From Nitrosomonas sp. (GTDB lineage Bacteria > Pseudomonadota > Gammaproteobacteria > Burkholderiales > Nitrosomonadaceae): a DNA stretch of 60,668 nt. Position numbers and translations under genes: made by a program. Positions 1 to 9,387 of this stretch are shown one piece after another (the first letter of the stretch is position 1; each line of letters opens with the position of its first letter). The stretch is taken from positions 1-60,668 of the forward strand of contig NZ_JAMWZS010000014.1 in assembly GCF_024282095.1 (NCBI RefSeq). The letters run 5' to 3'. The notes beneath the pieces were generated by a model. The model ran no database searches. It worked only from the letters and a program-made list of their open reading frames with translations, and was not told the origin of the DNA.

Positions 1-146
1 TCACCCAGAATATATAACCTTAACAGACGGGATGCTGATTCAGGGATTTTCTTAGTTCCTTTTTTCCATTGCTTAATTGTTTTTTGATTTTCTCCGGTTA
101 TTCTTTCGATTTCTTGGCAGTCGATGCTTTTTATTAGATCTTCCAT
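1..146 (-). CDS. Partial small helix-turn-helix-like protein (3' end outside window)
   Basis: The reverse strand reads open from an ATG at 146 to the window edge (48 codons, no stop). The peptide begins MEDLIKSIDCQEIERITGEN and continues with a Q-W-K-K-G-T-K-K-I-P-E pattern. An 'I-T-G-x-N ... T-I-K-Q-W-K-x-G' arrangement is typical of small phage- or plasmid-type helix-turn-helix DNA-binding proteins, so a DNA-binding role is plausible. The family cannot be fixed because the C-terminus is missing. No clear ribosome-binding site is seen. It may be the edge of an accessory island lying to the left. Confidence 0.5.
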   Translation of the reverse strand, partial: MEDLIKSIDCQEIERITGENQKTIKQWKKGTKKIPESASRLLRLYILG

Positions 147-516
147 TTTTTCTGCCCAAAGATTACATCATTGCAAACTTCTGGAAGCTTTATTATTTAA
201 ACAAAGCAATGTTTCATATTGATTAAAAAGGTTTATATCACTTAACGGGTTTAGGGATATTCAGCAAAACGTGAATAAATAGAAAGAGGGTTTGGAAGGG
301 ATTTGAATCTAGATAAAAACTTATAAAATTTTCTCTTACAATAATTAATGATATGTACAATTTTACATAATACAAATTATTGGCAATAAACTGGTATTAG
401 TTGCAAAACCCTGAATAGCATTTAATAAAGGATTATTAGCTTATAACGTGTTATAGTTCATGTGTGACAAATAAGCAGTAAAAATATTTTTATAAATTTT
501 AAGGATAAAGCTACAA
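147..516. other. Intergenic, AT-rich, no gene found
   Basis: This 370-base stretch separates the partial DNA-binding gene (minus) from the small lipoprotein gene (plus). It is very AT-rich with many short A/T runs, so it should hold divergent promoters. No -35/-10 pair stands out enough to call, and no RNA gene or convincing inverted repeat was seen. Confidence 0.5.
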
Positions 517-672
517 ATGAAACATTCAGTATTTTTTGTTGTAATATTTTTCGCACTAACATTAGTGGCTTGTGGTAAACCTACAGCGCCGGAAAGTGCA
601 AGTTCTGACAATTATGGCACGACACATGAAGGTAAGCCTGCTGAAGGTCGTAATGAGCTTCCAGGAAAATAA
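517..672 (+). CDS. Small lipoprotein (51 aa), unknown function
   Basis: A short ORF from ATG 517 to TAA 672 encodes 51 residues. Residues 1-18 form a hydrophobic signal ending in a good lipobox (LVAC; Cys at 19), followed by a polar Ser/Gly/Glu-rich tail with no recognisable domain. A weak Shine-Dalgarno-like AAGGATAAAG lies about 10 bases upstream. It resembles the many tiny entericidin- or LptM-like bacterial lipoproteins in size and layout, but I see no family motif that fixes a function. It stands alone, followed by hairpins and the convergent MFS gene. Confidence 0.65.
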   Translation: MKHSVFFVVIFFALTLVACGKPTAPESASSDNYGTTHEGKPAEGRNELPGK

Positions 673-673
673 A

Positions 674-694
674 AATAGCTTATAAAAAGCTATT
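674..694 (+). terminator. Possible weak terminator after the small lipoprotein gene
   Basis: An 8-bp perfect stem (674-681 with 687-694) with a 5-base loop begins 2 bases after the stop codon. It is A/T-rich and not followed by an unbroken T run, so termination is uncertain. Confidence 0.35.
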
Positions 695-737
695 GTACGA
701 TTTATCGTTCAATGTCGTTTAATCGACTGAGAGATAC

Positions 738-768
738 CCTGTAGGATCTATTCTGTTGTTCCTACAGG
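738..768. terminator. Inverted repeat between convergent genes
   Basis: A perfect 9-bp stem (738-746 CCTGTAGGA with 760-768 TCCTACAGG) surrounds a 13-base loop. It lies between the small lipoprotein gene (plus) and the 3' end of the MFS gene (minus), the usual place for a bidirectional stop. Neither side has a clear T run, so this is a candidate only. Confidence 0.4.
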
Positions 769-828
769 CGCTTTACAAAATGAAAAATCTTAGTAATAGA
801 ATCGCTCTTGCAGTTTAAAGAAAGCCGC

Positions 829-2130
829 TCAGTAATTGATTTTAGCCATTTCGCGTCCTCTGCGCTCATTCACAGTGGCAAGCAATGCGAGACCCAGTAT
901 AAAAAACACCAGCGTACTGAGTAACGCGATGCGGTGATCCCCCTCGAATAAATAGACTATGCCGCCATAAGTCAGTGGCCCGATAATCGCTGATAATTTT
1001 GTCGCCAATCCCCATAAGCCAAAGAATTCGCCTTGCCGCCCAAGCGGTGTGAATTGCCCTACCAATGCCCTACCCGCTGATTGCGCGCCACCAAGTGCAA
1101 TGCCAATTAAATTGGCGGCAATCCAGAATAACGCCTCATCAGTAGCAAAATAAGCACAAATAATCGCTGCAGACCAGATCAGCAAGGTCATGGCAATACA
1201 TCGACTGGAGCCGATTCGATCCTGCAGATGACCACACACAAAAGCACCGATTGCCGCGGTCACATTCACCACCATGATCAGAATAATCGTATCCTGAGTT
1301 TTGAATCCCATGACTTCTTGCGCATACACCGCTGCTAACACGATGACGATATGAATACCGGAATAATAGGTGGTTAATGAGATTAAAAAGCGAAATAAAT
1401 CGGTGTGCTGACTTGCGTGTCGCAGCGTACTGCTTAATCGCTCAAATCCTATTCGTATTAAATGACTATTTTTAATTGATTTTGAAACCCCATTACGTTC
1501 GCGTAGCCAGAGCAATGTCGGTAAAGCGGCGATTCCAAATAAGGCGGCGACAATCAATGTGGAAACGGGTACATAGTGTGCAGCATCCAGCCCTTGATTT
1601 TCTGCATAAGTGACATACGCCAGACATAAAGCCAATGACAGCAAACCACCCAAATAACCCAGTGACCAGCCATAACCGGAAAGCCGTCCTATCGTTTCTG
1701 GAGTGCTGATTTCAGGTAAGAATGCCGCGATTAAGTTTTCGCCGCTGGCAAACATAAAGGTCGCCAGTATGACCAAAATAATCGCCAAAATGACATCGCC
1801 GGGGCCGACGCAGCTCAATAATGCGGTAAACAGCACGCAACCCAATGTCGTCACGACCAGAAAACGTTTTTTTGCGCCGGAATAATCAGCGATCGCACCC
1901 ACCACGGGTGCACTGAGTAAAACCAGAATGTTGGCGGCGGCGATTGTCAGCGTCCACAGCAGCGTGGCGTGGCCATTACCACGCTCAGCGGCAACCACGC
2001 CGACAAAATACGCATTGAAAATGGCCGTCAGTATGACGGTGGTGTAGCCTGAATTGGCGAAATCGTACATGCACCACGCAAAACGTTCACGGCGCGTCGC
2101 TGAATCGGTATTTTTGCTGGTTGATAACAT
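829..2130 (-). CDS. MFS transporter, Atg22/UMF1 type
   Basis: The 433-residue protein has about 12 hydrophobic membrane segments. It opens with the ERFAWCMYDFANSGY signature near residue 15 that marks the UMF1/Atg22-like branch of the major facilitator superfamily. A second MFS-like motif (H-L-Q-D-R-I-G) follows in the second half. Eukaryotic Atg22 exports amino acids from the vacuole; bacterial members have no firm substrate. The gene lies 33 bases downstream of fumC on the same strand and is probably co-transcribed, which weakly hints at organic or amino acid traffic. It ends about 60 bases from an inverted repeat. Family call firm, substrate unknown. Confidence 0.8.
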   Translation of the reverse strand: MLSTSKNTDSATRRERFAWCMYDFANSGYTTVILTAIFNAYFVGVVAAERGNGHATLLWTLTIAAANILVLLSAPVVGAIADYSGAKKRFLVVTTLGCVLFTALLSCVGPGDVILAIILVILATFMFASGENLIAAFLPEISTPETIGRLSGYGWSLGYLGGLLSLALCLAYVTYAENQGLDAAHYVPVSTLIVAALFGIAALPTLLWLRERNGVSKSIKNSHLIRIGFERLSSTLRHASQHTDLFRFLISLTTYYSGIHIVIVLAAVYAQEVMGFKTQDTIILIMVVNVTAAIGAFVCGHLQDRIGSSRCIAMTLLIWSAAIICAYFATDEALFWIAANLIGIALGGAQSAGRALVGQFTPLGRQGEFFGLWGLATKLSAIIGPLTYGGIVYLFEGDHRIALLSTLVFFILGLALLATVNERRGREMAKINY

Positions 2131-2163
2131 GGTAATGCGGTAAGGGAGGCAAATTAAATCGCC

Positions 2164-3549
2164 CTACTTCCCTACCATTTTTTCCGGAATAACCCAGGAT
2201 TCAAACTGCTCAGCAGTGACATAACCGGTTGCAATCGCGGCGGCTTTTAACGTGATGCCTTCACGATGCGCTTTTTTGGCGATTTCGGCCGCTTTGTCAT
2301 AGCCGATGTGTGGATTCAGCGCGGTGACCAGCATCAGGGAATGATGCATCAGCATGTCGATGCGCTCAATATCGGCTTCTATGCCGATTGCACAGTTGTT
2401 GTTAAAGCTGATCATGGCATCTGTAAGCAAGCGCACGCTCTGAAGAAAATTATGAATGATCATCGGTTTCATGACATTCAATTCAAAATTACCCATCGCA
2501 CCACCCATATTGATCGCCACATCATTACCCATCACCTGACAACATACCATCGTCATGGCTTCGGATTGTGTCGGATTGACTTTGCCCGGCATAATGGAAC
2601 TGCCCGGTTCATTTTCAGGGATTCTAAGCTCACCGATACCGCAACGCGGCCCGGATGCAAGCCAACGAATATCATTGGCGATTTTCATCAGCGATGCCGC
2701 CAATGTTTTCAATGCGCCGTGCGCATGCACCAATGCATCATTACTGGCCAGCGCTTCAAATTTGTTCGGTGCACTGACAAATGACAACGCGGTTAAACGG
2801 GAAAGCTCGGCAGCCACTCGCCCGGCAAACTCAGGATGCGCATTGAGTCCGGTGCCCACCGCCGTGCCGCCCAGAGCCAGTTCATGCAAGTGCGCCATGG
2901 ATGCCTGTACGTGCTTCAATCCATGATCCAGTTGCGCAACATAACCGGAAAATTCCTGCCCCAACGTCAGTGGCGTAGCATCCTGCAAATGGGTGCGACC
3001 AATTTTAACAATACCGGAGAACGCGACTACTTTAGCGGCCAGAGTTTTTCTTAATAAGCGGATGGCCGGATTCAGGCGATGGTGCAACTCCTGTATGGCG
3101 GCCACGTGCATTGCGGTGGGAAAAACATCATTGGACGATTGGCCTTTGTTGACATCGTCATTGGGATGAATTTTCCGGTCTGCGCCGCGCCCGCCACCCA
3201 AAATTTCCGAAGCCCGATTCGCCAGCACCTCGTTCATATTCATGTTAGTTTGCGTGCCTGAGCCGGTTTGCCACACAACCAGTGGAAACTGATCGTTATG
3301 ATCGCCGGCAACCACTTCATCGGCAGCACGAATAATGGCGGCCGTACTGGCAGCATCCAGCAATCCCAGATCATGATTGACCGTAGCTGCTGCACGTTTG
3401 ACCTTTGCCAGTGCTTGAATCAAGGCAATGGGCATATGCTCATTAGAAATTTTGAAGTTCTGCAACGAGCGCTGCGTTTGTGCACCCCATAATGCGGCGG
3501 CGGGTACCTCGACCACGCCCATGGTGTCATGTTCTTCACGGGTTTGCAT
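2164..3549 (-). CDS. fumC: Class II fumarate hydratase
   Basis: FumC interconverts fumarate and L-malate in the TCA cycle as a cytosolic iron-independent tetramer. The 461-residue length is normal. Family landmarks are in order: the [14 protein letters not shown] segment near residue 95, [16 protein letters not shown] with the catalytic His near 187, and the superfamily signature [11 protein letters not shown] near 318, which contains the catalytic loop serine. It ends with the usual C-terminal small domain. The start [11 protein letters not shown] fits the family N-terminus. It is the first gene of a likely two-gene unit with the MFS transporter. Nothing looks broken. Confidence 0.96.
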   Translation of the reverse strand: MQTREEHDTMGVVEVPAAALWGAQTQRSLQNFKISNEHMPIALIQALAKVKRAAATVNHDLGLLDAASTAAIIRAADEVVAGDHNDQFPLVVWQTGSGTQTNMNMNEVLANRASEILGGGRGADRKIHPNDDVNKGQSSNDVFPTAMHVAAIQELHHRLNPAIRLLRKTLAAKVVAFSGIVKIGRTHLQDATPLTLGQEFSGYVAQLDHGLKHVQASMAHLHELALGGTAVGTGLNAHPEFAGRVAAELSRLTALSFVSAPNKFEALASNDALVHAHGALKTLAASLMKIANDIRWLASGPRCGIGELRIPENEPGSSIMPGKVNPTQSEAMTMVCCQVMGNDVAINMGGAMGNFELNVMKPMIIHNFLQSVRLLTDAMISFNNNCAIGIEADIERIDMLMHHSLMLVTALNPHIGYDKAAEIAKKAHREGITLKAAAIATGYVTAEQFESWVIPEKMVGK

Positions 3550-3642
3550 GGGTATTTACCTCACTGAATCGGATAAATTTGGGTACTGGCTTACTAAGAT
3601 TCCGGTTTGACATTTCATTCATTGCATATATATAACACTCAA

Positions 3643-4671
3643 TCAGGGTCGCACCGCTTGCGGTGCATTCCCTTGCAACGAAAGGTTGGGACATTCACGA
3701 ATAACTCGACTTTCCAGCATAAGCCGCTCGCCTCGATCGGTAAGTGACCAGAACAACGCCATGCTCCCCTGGGTAGTTTTGGTGTATTGGGTCTGAATTA
3801 GTCCATAAGCATTGAGCTGAATGGCAACGGTCTTGAATTCTTGATCATTGATTCTTGGGGTGCCCCCTTTCTTTCCAGCTCGCTCAAAGAGAGATTCAGA
3901 CAGTTTAACCTTCACAGATGTATCGTTAGGATGCTCAATAAGATATGGGGCAATGAGCGCAAATAAATCTCTCCAAGAGATTGAACACTTGAATGTATCT
4001 TTACCATAGGAAGCGTAGTATGTTCCGCGAAAGGTATACAAGGAGTCTATATTGGCAATGTCGTCGATAACTGGCCGGTCAGCTGAGGCCAATCTCTGAA
4101 TGGATTGTTCGAGCTCTGTGTTCTGCTTTCTAAGTTCGTTGAGCTCAAGTAGCAAAGTTTCATTCGGAACACTGCTTGCCCGTACCCAACCGACCGCAGG
4201 AAAAGTCTTAATAGTTTTAGACAAGCTAAGCGCTACCAGACCAGGAAGCTCCTCTGTCGTTTTCCAGAATTTAACCAAACGCCCCGTCATGGCTTTTTGT
4301 TTGAAGCTCTCGAGTCGAGCTCGTAAGTCGGGTTCTTTCTCCGATTTTCCAAAGGGGATGTTATCCGATTCCCCATGGACTAGAGCAATCACCTTGAGCC
4401 CAATACTTACGGCGTAATCGAACTCCTTTTCCGTGTAGCTAATGCCGTCAGGTGTGGTCGATCCATACCGACCACCAATTACAAGTAAGTAGTAGTCACA
4501 GTCGTCAATGACTTTCTTAATGAATAACCACTGTTCTTCATCTGTAGCTGGGAACAGTTCCATGCCAGCGGGAATGCAATCCATCTCCATCAGCGCCTGT
4601 ATTACGCGCTGTCGTTCTTCTTTTAAGTCAGCATATGTAGAACTGACAAAGACTTGATATCGCTTATTCAT
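3643..4671 (-). CDS. DUF4062-domain protein with coiled coil
   Basis: The 342-residue protein starts [20 protein letters not shown] and continues through an F-I[19 protein letters not shown] pattern, the hallmark of DUF4062, a Rossmann-like fold related to TIR-type domains. This covers residues 1 to about 130. A short coiled coil follows (about 172-200). The C-terminal part (about 210-342) is soluble and looks like a winged-helix module without a named family. DUF4062 is often the N-terminal piece of STAND-type signalling or anti-phage proteins; here there is no NTPase module. It sits alone between fumC and nrdB, a probable accessory insertion. Function unknown. Confidence 0.75.
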   Translation of the reverse strand: MNKRYQVFVSSTYADLKEERQRVIQALMEMDCIPAGMELFPATDEEQWLFIKKVIDDCDYYLLVIGGRYGSTTPDGISYTEKEFDYAVSIGLKVIALVHGESDNIPFGKSEKEPDLRARLESFKQKAMTGRLVKFWKTTEELPGLVALSLSKTIKTFPAVGWVRASSVPNETLLLELNELRKQNTELEQSIQRLASADRPVIDDIANIDSLYTFRGTYYASYGKDTFKCSISWRDLFALIAPYLIEHPNDTSVKVKLSESLFERAGKKGGTPRINDQEFKTVAIQLNAYGLIQTQYTKTTQGSMALFWSLTDRGERLMLESRVIRECPNLSLQGNAPQAVRP

Positions 4672-4726
4672 AACAAATCTGACTCACTAAGCCCATAATA
4701 TATGCGATGGTTAGCTATTCATCGGA

Positions 4727-5923
4727 TCAATCCCAACTCAACGCACCACCGGTTTGATATTCCGTCACCCGCGTCTCAAAGAAATTCTTTTCTTTCTTGA
4801 GATCAATCATTTCCGACATCCACGGGAATGGATTGCTGGCATTCGGATAAAGGATATCCAGACCAATTTGCTGGCAGCGGCGATTCGCGATATAGCGCAA
4901 ATATTCCTTGAACATCGGTGCATTCATGCCCAACACGCCGCGTGGCATGGTGTCTTCGGCATAGCGGTATTCCAGCGCAACCGCTTTCTGCATCAGCTCA
5001 TTGGCCTCATCGCGGAATGCCTTGGTCCATAAATGCGGATTTTCCATCTTGATCTGGTTGATCACATCAATACCGAAATTACAGTGCATCGATTCATCGC
5101 GCAGAATATATTGATATTGCTCGGCCGCGCCGGTCATCTTGTTTTGTCTGCCGAGTGCGAGAATCTGCGTAAAGCCGACATAAAAGAACAGCCCTTCCAT
5201 AATGCAGGCAAAAACGATCAGGCTCTTGAGTAATTGCTGGTCGGTTTCTTGCGTACCGGTTTTGAAGTGCGGGTTCGTCAAGGTATCAATAAATGGAATC
5301 AGAAATTCATCCTTGTCGCGGATGGAAGACACTTCATGATACGCGTTGAATATTTCACCTTCATCCAGCCCCAGTGATTCCACAATATATTGATAAGCAT
5401 GGGTATGAATGGCTTCCTCAAATGCCTGACGCAGCAAATACTGACGGCACTCGGGATTGGTAATATGGCGATACGTACCCAGTACGATATTATTGGCAGC
5501 CAATGAATCCGCCGTCACAAAGAAACCCAGATTGCGTTTGACCAGGCGACGCTCATCCTCGGTCAAGCCATTGGGATCCTTCCATAAGGAAATATCGCGG
5601 CTCATACTAATCTCCTGCGGCATCCAGTGATTGGCGCAGGCGCCCAGATATTTATCCCAGGCCCATTTGTATTTGAACGGCACCAGTTGATTGACATCCG
5701 CGTTGCAATTGATGATTTGCTTGTCTTCAACCGATATGCGACGGTTGGCGCTTCCGGCTATCGCCTGGTCGGTAACTGTTTCACTGGTATCTGCAGCAGT
5801 ATCACCATGCCGATGCAATGGCGATGGTGTCAACAAGTCAGAATCCTGCGCGCCTAGTCGATGCAATGGATTGATTTGTGGCGGTATTTCAGCTTTTACG
5901 GGTTCATCTTCAAATGTCAGCAT
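4727..5923 (-). CDS. nrdB: Ribonucleotide reductase class Ia, beta subunit
   Basis: NrdB carries the diiron-tyrosyl radical that starts ribonucleotide reduction by NrdA. The 398-residue protein has an extra polar N-terminal extension (about 75 residues), then the ferritin-like fold. An Asp ligand lies in [12 protein letters not shown]. The pattern E-E-A-I-H-T-H-A-Y supplies Glu and His ligands plus the radical Tyr, spaced as in E. coli. Later ligands are in C-I-M-E-G-L-F-F and R-D-E-S-M-H. The C-terminus (GGALSWD) is the usual tail that docks on NrdA. It lies 33 bases downstream of nrdA and is surely in the same operon. NTP-to-dNTP supply for DNA synthesis. Confidence 0.95.
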   Translation of the reverse strand: MLTFEDEPVKAEIPPQINPLHRLGAQDSDLLTPSPLHRHGDTAADTSETVTDQAIAGSANRRISVEDKQIINCNADVNQLVPFKYKWAWDKYLGACANHWMPQEISMSRDISLWKDPNGLTEDERRLVKRNLGFFVTADSLAANNIVLGTYRHITNPECRQYLLRQAFEEAIHTHAYQYIVESLGLDEGEIFNAYHEVSSIRDKDEFLIPFIDTLTNPHFKTGTQETDQQLLKSLIVFACIMEGLFFYVGFTQILALGRQNKMTGAAEQYQYILRDESMHCNFGIDVINQIKMENPHLWTKAFRDEANELMQKAVALEYRYAEDTMPRGVLGMNAPMFKEYLRYIANRRCQQIGLDILYPNASNPFPWMSEMIDLKKEKNFFETRVTEYQTGGALSWD

Positions 5924-5956
5924 GGCTTACTCCTTTTTTCATATCCATTCGGTCGG

Positions 5957-8821
5957 TTATTGGCACGATTCGCAACTTTCATCATCGATCGCGCAATATT
6001 TGATTTCGATGGAAGATACTTCCATCATGGCTTTAGCGATACCGCCATCGGACGGCACGGCATTCAATGAACCTGCACGCACGGTCGATTTTTCAGCCGC
6101 TGTCGCACCCATCGAACGCAAATAATAAGTGGTTTTTAGACCACGAATCCAGGCCAGTTTGTAGGTATCATCCAATTTCTTGCCGGAAACCCCCGCCATA
6201 TAAATATTCAGCGATTGCGATTGATCGATCCACTTTTGCCGCCGTGCACCGGCTTCGATCAGCCACAACGGATCCATTTCAAATGCAGTGGCGTACAGGG
6301 TGCGGACATTTTCCGGTATGCGGTCTATCTTACTGATGGCGCCGTCGAAATATTTCAGGTCCGCGATCATGACTTCATCCCACAGATTGAGCTTCTTCAG
6401 ATCGTTGACCAGGGATTTATTGGCAATCGTAAATTCACCCGATAAATTGGATTTAACATACAGATTCTGATAAGTCGGCTCAATACTGGCCGATACGCCG
6501 ACGATGTTGGATATCGTTGCGGTCGGCGCAATCGCCAAGCAGTTTGAGTTGCGCATGCCATGTTCGTTAATGCGTTGACGCAATGCATCCCAATCCAGTG
6601 TCGTGGATAAATCCGCTTCGACAAAGCCACCCCGTTCTTTGCGCAATATTTCCAAGGTGTCATGCGGCAGGATGCCGCGATCCCACAAACTGCCTTTATA
6701 AGAACTATAGCGACCGCGTTCTTCGGCCAATTCGGTCGACGCCCAATACGCCTGATAAGCCACTGCTTCCATCGAACGATCGGCAAACTCGACTGCCTCG
6801 TTGGAACTATATGGAATACCCAATTGATGCAGGCAATCCTGGAATCCCATAATGCCCAACCCGACCGGCCGGTGTTTGAGATTGGCGTTTCTGGCTTTTG
6901 CCACCGCATAGAAATTGATGTCGACGACATTATCCAGCATGCGCATGGCAATCCGAATCGTGCGTTTCAGTTTGTCCATATCCAGCGCGCCATTTTTCAG
7001 ATGCGCCACCAGATTCACTGAGCCCAGATTACATACCGCAATTTCCTTGTCATTGGTATTCAAGGTGATTTCCGTACATAAATTGGAACTATGAACCACG
7101 CCGACATGATTCTGCGGTGAGCGCACATTGCATGGATCTTTAAAAGTGATCCAGGGATGACCTGTCTCAAACAGCATGCTCAGCATCTTGCGCCACAATT
7201 GCACCGCCGGAATTTTTTTGTACAACGCCAGTTCACCACGCTCGATTTTGGCTTCATACGCCAAATAGGCTTGTTCGAATTGCTGACCGAATTTTTCATG
7301 CAAATCCGGTACATCCGAAGGCGAGAACAATGTCCAGTCGCCGCCCTCCATGACCCGCTTCATAAACAAATCGGGAATCCACGTGGCGGTATTCATGTCG
7401 TGCGTACGGCGACGATCATCGCCGGTATTTTTGCGCAACTCCAGAAATTCCTCGATATCCAGATGCCAGCATTCCAGATATGCACATACCGCGCCTTTGC
7501 GTTTGCCGCCTTGATTCACGGCCACCGCGGTATCCGATACCACTTTGAGAAAAGGCACCACGCCTTGCGATTTGCCGTTGGTACCCTTGATACGTGCACC
7601 CAGGGCGCGCACTGCGGTCCAGTCATTGCCCAATCCGCCGGCATATTTGGCCAGTAACGCATTTTCCTTAATGGCTTCGTAAATGCCATCCAAATCATCC
7701 GGTACTGTCGTCAGGTAGCACGATGACAATTGCGAACGGCAAGTGCCGGAGTTGAATAAAGTCGGTGTTGAACTCATGAAATCAAAGCTGGATAGCACGT
7801 GATAAAACTCGATGGCACGTGCTTCCCGGTCAATTTCATTCAATGCCAAGCCCATGGCCACGCGCATAAAAAAAGCTTGCGGCAATTCAATGCGCTGTTC
7901 TTTGATATGCAGAAAGTAACGGTCATAGAGCGTTTGCAAACCCAGATAATCAAATTGCAGATCCCGTTCGGCATCCAGTGCTTCCGCCAAACGCGCCAAA
8001 TCGAACTGCGCCAAGCGCTCGTCCAGAAGCTCGGCTTCGATGCCACGTTTAATGAAAACCGGAAAATAATTGGTATAGTGCGCTTGCATCGTCTGCTGGG
8101 AAACTTCCTCGCCGAGCACTTCATAGCGCATGTTATTCAGCAATAATCGTGCAGTGACATAGCTATACGCAGGGTCTTTTTCGATCAAAACGCGCGCGGA
8201 CAGAATCACGGATTTCCTGACTTCATCGAGCGATACACCGTCATACAAATCCTTTAATGTGGCTTTCAGAATCAAGGAAGCATCGACCGCATTTTCCAAT
8301 CCACTGCATGAAGACTCAATCAGCGCAGATAATTTGACCAAATCCAACGGGATTCTTTGCCCGTTATCCACAACATATAACGTCTCCGCCGCTATCTCCG
8401 TGGCAGTTTTTTGCTTGAGCTTGGCTCTTTCACGCGCACGGTCTTCACGATACAGCACGTAAGCACGCGCCACATCGTGTTCACCGGAGCGCATCAAGGC
8501 GAGCTCGACTTGGTCCTGAATATCTTCAATATGGAAAGTGCCGCTATCCGGCTGGCGACGCAGCAATGCATTCGCCACATCATTCGTCAAACTTGCAACC
8601 ACCTCACGCACCCTGACAGATGCCGCGCCTTGGCCACCATCCACTGCGATAAAAGCCTTGGTCATGGCGACAGATATCTTGCTTGGTTCGAATGCGACGA
8701 CTGCACCGTTACGACGAATGACTTTATATTGAGAAAAACGCGAATTTTGTGACCCAGTATCTAAAAAACTTTGATTTCCAGGAGTAGGTTTGAGGTTAGT
8801 ATGTTCCGTAGCAAGTTGCAT
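5957..8821 (-). CDS. nrdA: Ribonucleotide reductase class Ia, alpha subunit
   Basis: NrdA is the catalytic subunit that reduces ribonucleoside diphosphates. The 954-residue chain has an N-terminal ATP-cone (about 30-125, with VIRRNGAVVAFEPSKI), a second cone-like stretch (about 140-230) and the 10-stranded barrel. Visible active-site elements are SQLSSCYL with a redox Cys, NLCTEI with the thiyl Cys and catalytic Glu, CNLGSVNL, and GLKTTYYLRS with the paired Tyr of the radical path. The C-terminal CESC pair re-reduces the site through thioredoxin or glutaredoxin. The start is supported by GGGGAGA about 7 bases upstream. A likely NrdR box lies about 85 bases upstream. Length and motifs are complete. 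Confidence 0.96.
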   Translation of the reverse strand: MQLATEHTNLKPTPGNQSFLDTGSQNSRFSQYKVIRRNGAVVAFEPSKISVAMTKAFIAVDGGQGAASVRVREVVASLTNDVANALLRRQPDSGTFHIEDIQDQVELALMRSGEHDVARAYVLYREDRARERAKLKQKTATEIAAETLYVVDNGQRIPLDLVKLSALIESSCSGLENAVDASLILKATLKDLYDGVSLDEVRKSVILSARVLIEKDPAYSYVTARLLLNNMRYEVLGEEVSQQTMQAHYTNYFPVFIKRGIEAELLDERLAQFDLARLAEALDAERDLQFDYLGLQTLYDRYFLHIKEQRIELPQAFFMRVAMGLALNEIDREARAIEFYHVLSSFDFMSSTPTLFNSGTCRSQLSSCYLTTVPDDLDGIYEAIKENALLAKYAGGLGNDWTAVRALGARIKGTNGKSQGVVPFLKVVSDTAVAVNQGGKRKGAVCAYLECWHLDIEEFLELRKNTGDDRRRTHDMNTATWIPDLFMKRVMEGGDWTLFSPSDVPDLHEKFGQQFEQAYLAYEAKIERGELALYKKIPAVQLWRKMLSMLFETGHPWITFKDPCNVRSPQNHVGVVHSSNLCTEITLNTNDKEIAVCNLGSVNLVAHLKNGALDMDKLKRTIRIAMRMLDNVVDINFYAVAKARNANLKHRPVGLGIMGFQDCLHQLGIPYSSNEAVEFADRSMEAVAYQAYWASTELAEERGRYSSYKGSLWDRGILPHDTLEILRKERGGFVEADLSTTLDWDALRQRINEHGMRNSNCLAIAPTATISNIVGVSASIEPTYQNLYVKSNLSGEFTIANKSLVNDLKKLNLWDEVMIADLKYFDGAISKIDRIPENVRTLYATAFEMDPLWLIEAGARRQKWIDQSQSLNIYMAGVSGKKLDDTYKLAWIRGLKTTYYLRSMGATAAEKSTVRAGSLNAVPSDGGIAKAMMEVSSIEIKYCAIDDESCESCQ

Positions 8822-8902
8822 CGATGTTCTCCCCTAACTGATTATTCAAGATAGAGAATATAAATTTCTGTTGATTCAATGAAATATTATTTCTCTGTAT
8901 AA

Positions 8903-8918
8903 CCACAACATATAGTGC
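8903..8918 (-). promoter_or_regulatory. Probable NrdR box upstream of nrdAB
   Basis: The 16 bases 8903-8918 (CCACAACATATAGTGC) match the NrdR consensus ACACWATATATWGTGT at 13 positions, including both CAC/GTG arms. NrdR is the ATP-cone repressor of ribonucleotide reductase operons. A second, poorer site could lie one integral helical spacing away at about 8937-8952, where TAGTGC recurs 34 bases downstream. Paired sites are usual for NrdR. Confidence 0.55.
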
Positions 8919-8948
8919 AATAACAAAATTTTTGCGGCATTGATGGTA

Positions 8949-8963
8949 GTGCAAGTATTGCAC
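8949..8963. promoter_or_regulatory. Inverted repeat GTGCAA-N3-TTGCAC upstream of nrdA
   Basis: A perfect 6-bp inverted repeat with a 3-base spacer lies about 130 bases upstream of the nrdA start. Its left half shares TAGTGCAA with the NrdR-like box at 8913-8920. It may be an operator for the nrd promoter or for the leftover lemA-like region to the right. No regulator can be named. Confidence 0.35.
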
Positions 8964-9010
8964 ACTTCAATAAAAGTTGAAAACTTTTTGTTTACTTCGG
9001 TGTGATTAAT

Positions 9011-9223
9011 TTGCTCAATCAAGTCGTACTGCCTTGATTGATCTACTGTTCAGGTATCATTGTAAAAATTGAATGAATCGCCCTATATTGGACAATTGAT
9101 TCTTGATGGGAGATATACGCAAGGATCACTGACTCCGGTATTTATCAGCACACTGATTCTGAGTGGCTGTAGCTACAATCCGCTCTACTCAGCGGATGAG
9201 CAGATTAAAGCAGACTGGGCGGC
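9011..9223 (+). repeat. Direct repeat copy A: duplicated, decayed lemA upstream region and 5' end
   Basis: About 213 bases align with 10448-10666 with few small gaps and, by eye, about 80% identity. The copy includes a small hairpin (TCAATCAAG 9015-9023 with CTTGATTGA 9033-9041), the presumed promoter/leader and the first third of the lemA signal region. The ATG-containing stretch is deleted here. The acyltransferase gene lies between the two copies. Confidence 0.85.
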
Positions 9224-9233
9224 AAAGAATTAA
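9123..9233 (+). pseudogene. Truncated lemA remnant (5' fragment)
   Basis: From 9123 the frame reads 36 codons to TAA 9231-9233. It encodes a lipoprotein-signal-like VFISTLILSGC and then SYNPLYSADEQIKADWA, clearly homologous to residues 4-38 of the intact LemA at 10557. No start codon exists, because the 7-8 bases holding the ATG in the intact copy are missing. Similarity stops just before the stop codon. Many of the differences are silent or conservative (Asn/Asp, Cys-Gly/Cys-Ser), so the copy may descend from an older tandem lemA paralog rather than a fresh duplication. Confidence 0.75.
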
Positions 9234-9387
9234 CTAGATAATAAAAGTGTTTTGTCTCTCGATGCCCTGCCTTAACATTTTTCATTAAGCTACGGAGCCA
9301 TGATATTCACCAGAATGATTCAATATGCCAATCTGTAAATAACGACATAATTTCTTACAACCCATCATTTAGACTCAGGAAAGTCAA

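Noticed and set aside
2266-2784. 172-codon frame opposite fumC
   Set aside because: Antisense shadow of a conserved enzyme gene; no ribosome-binding site, His/Cys-rich composition typical of reversed codons.
6397-6951. 184-codon frame on the same strand inside nrdA
   Set aside because: It is a shifted frame of nrdA with no plausible domain and no start signal.
9011-9233. Left lemA copy as a functional small gene
   Set aside because: The start codon is deleted and a stop follows about 36 codons in; the only ATG nearby gives an 8-codon frame.
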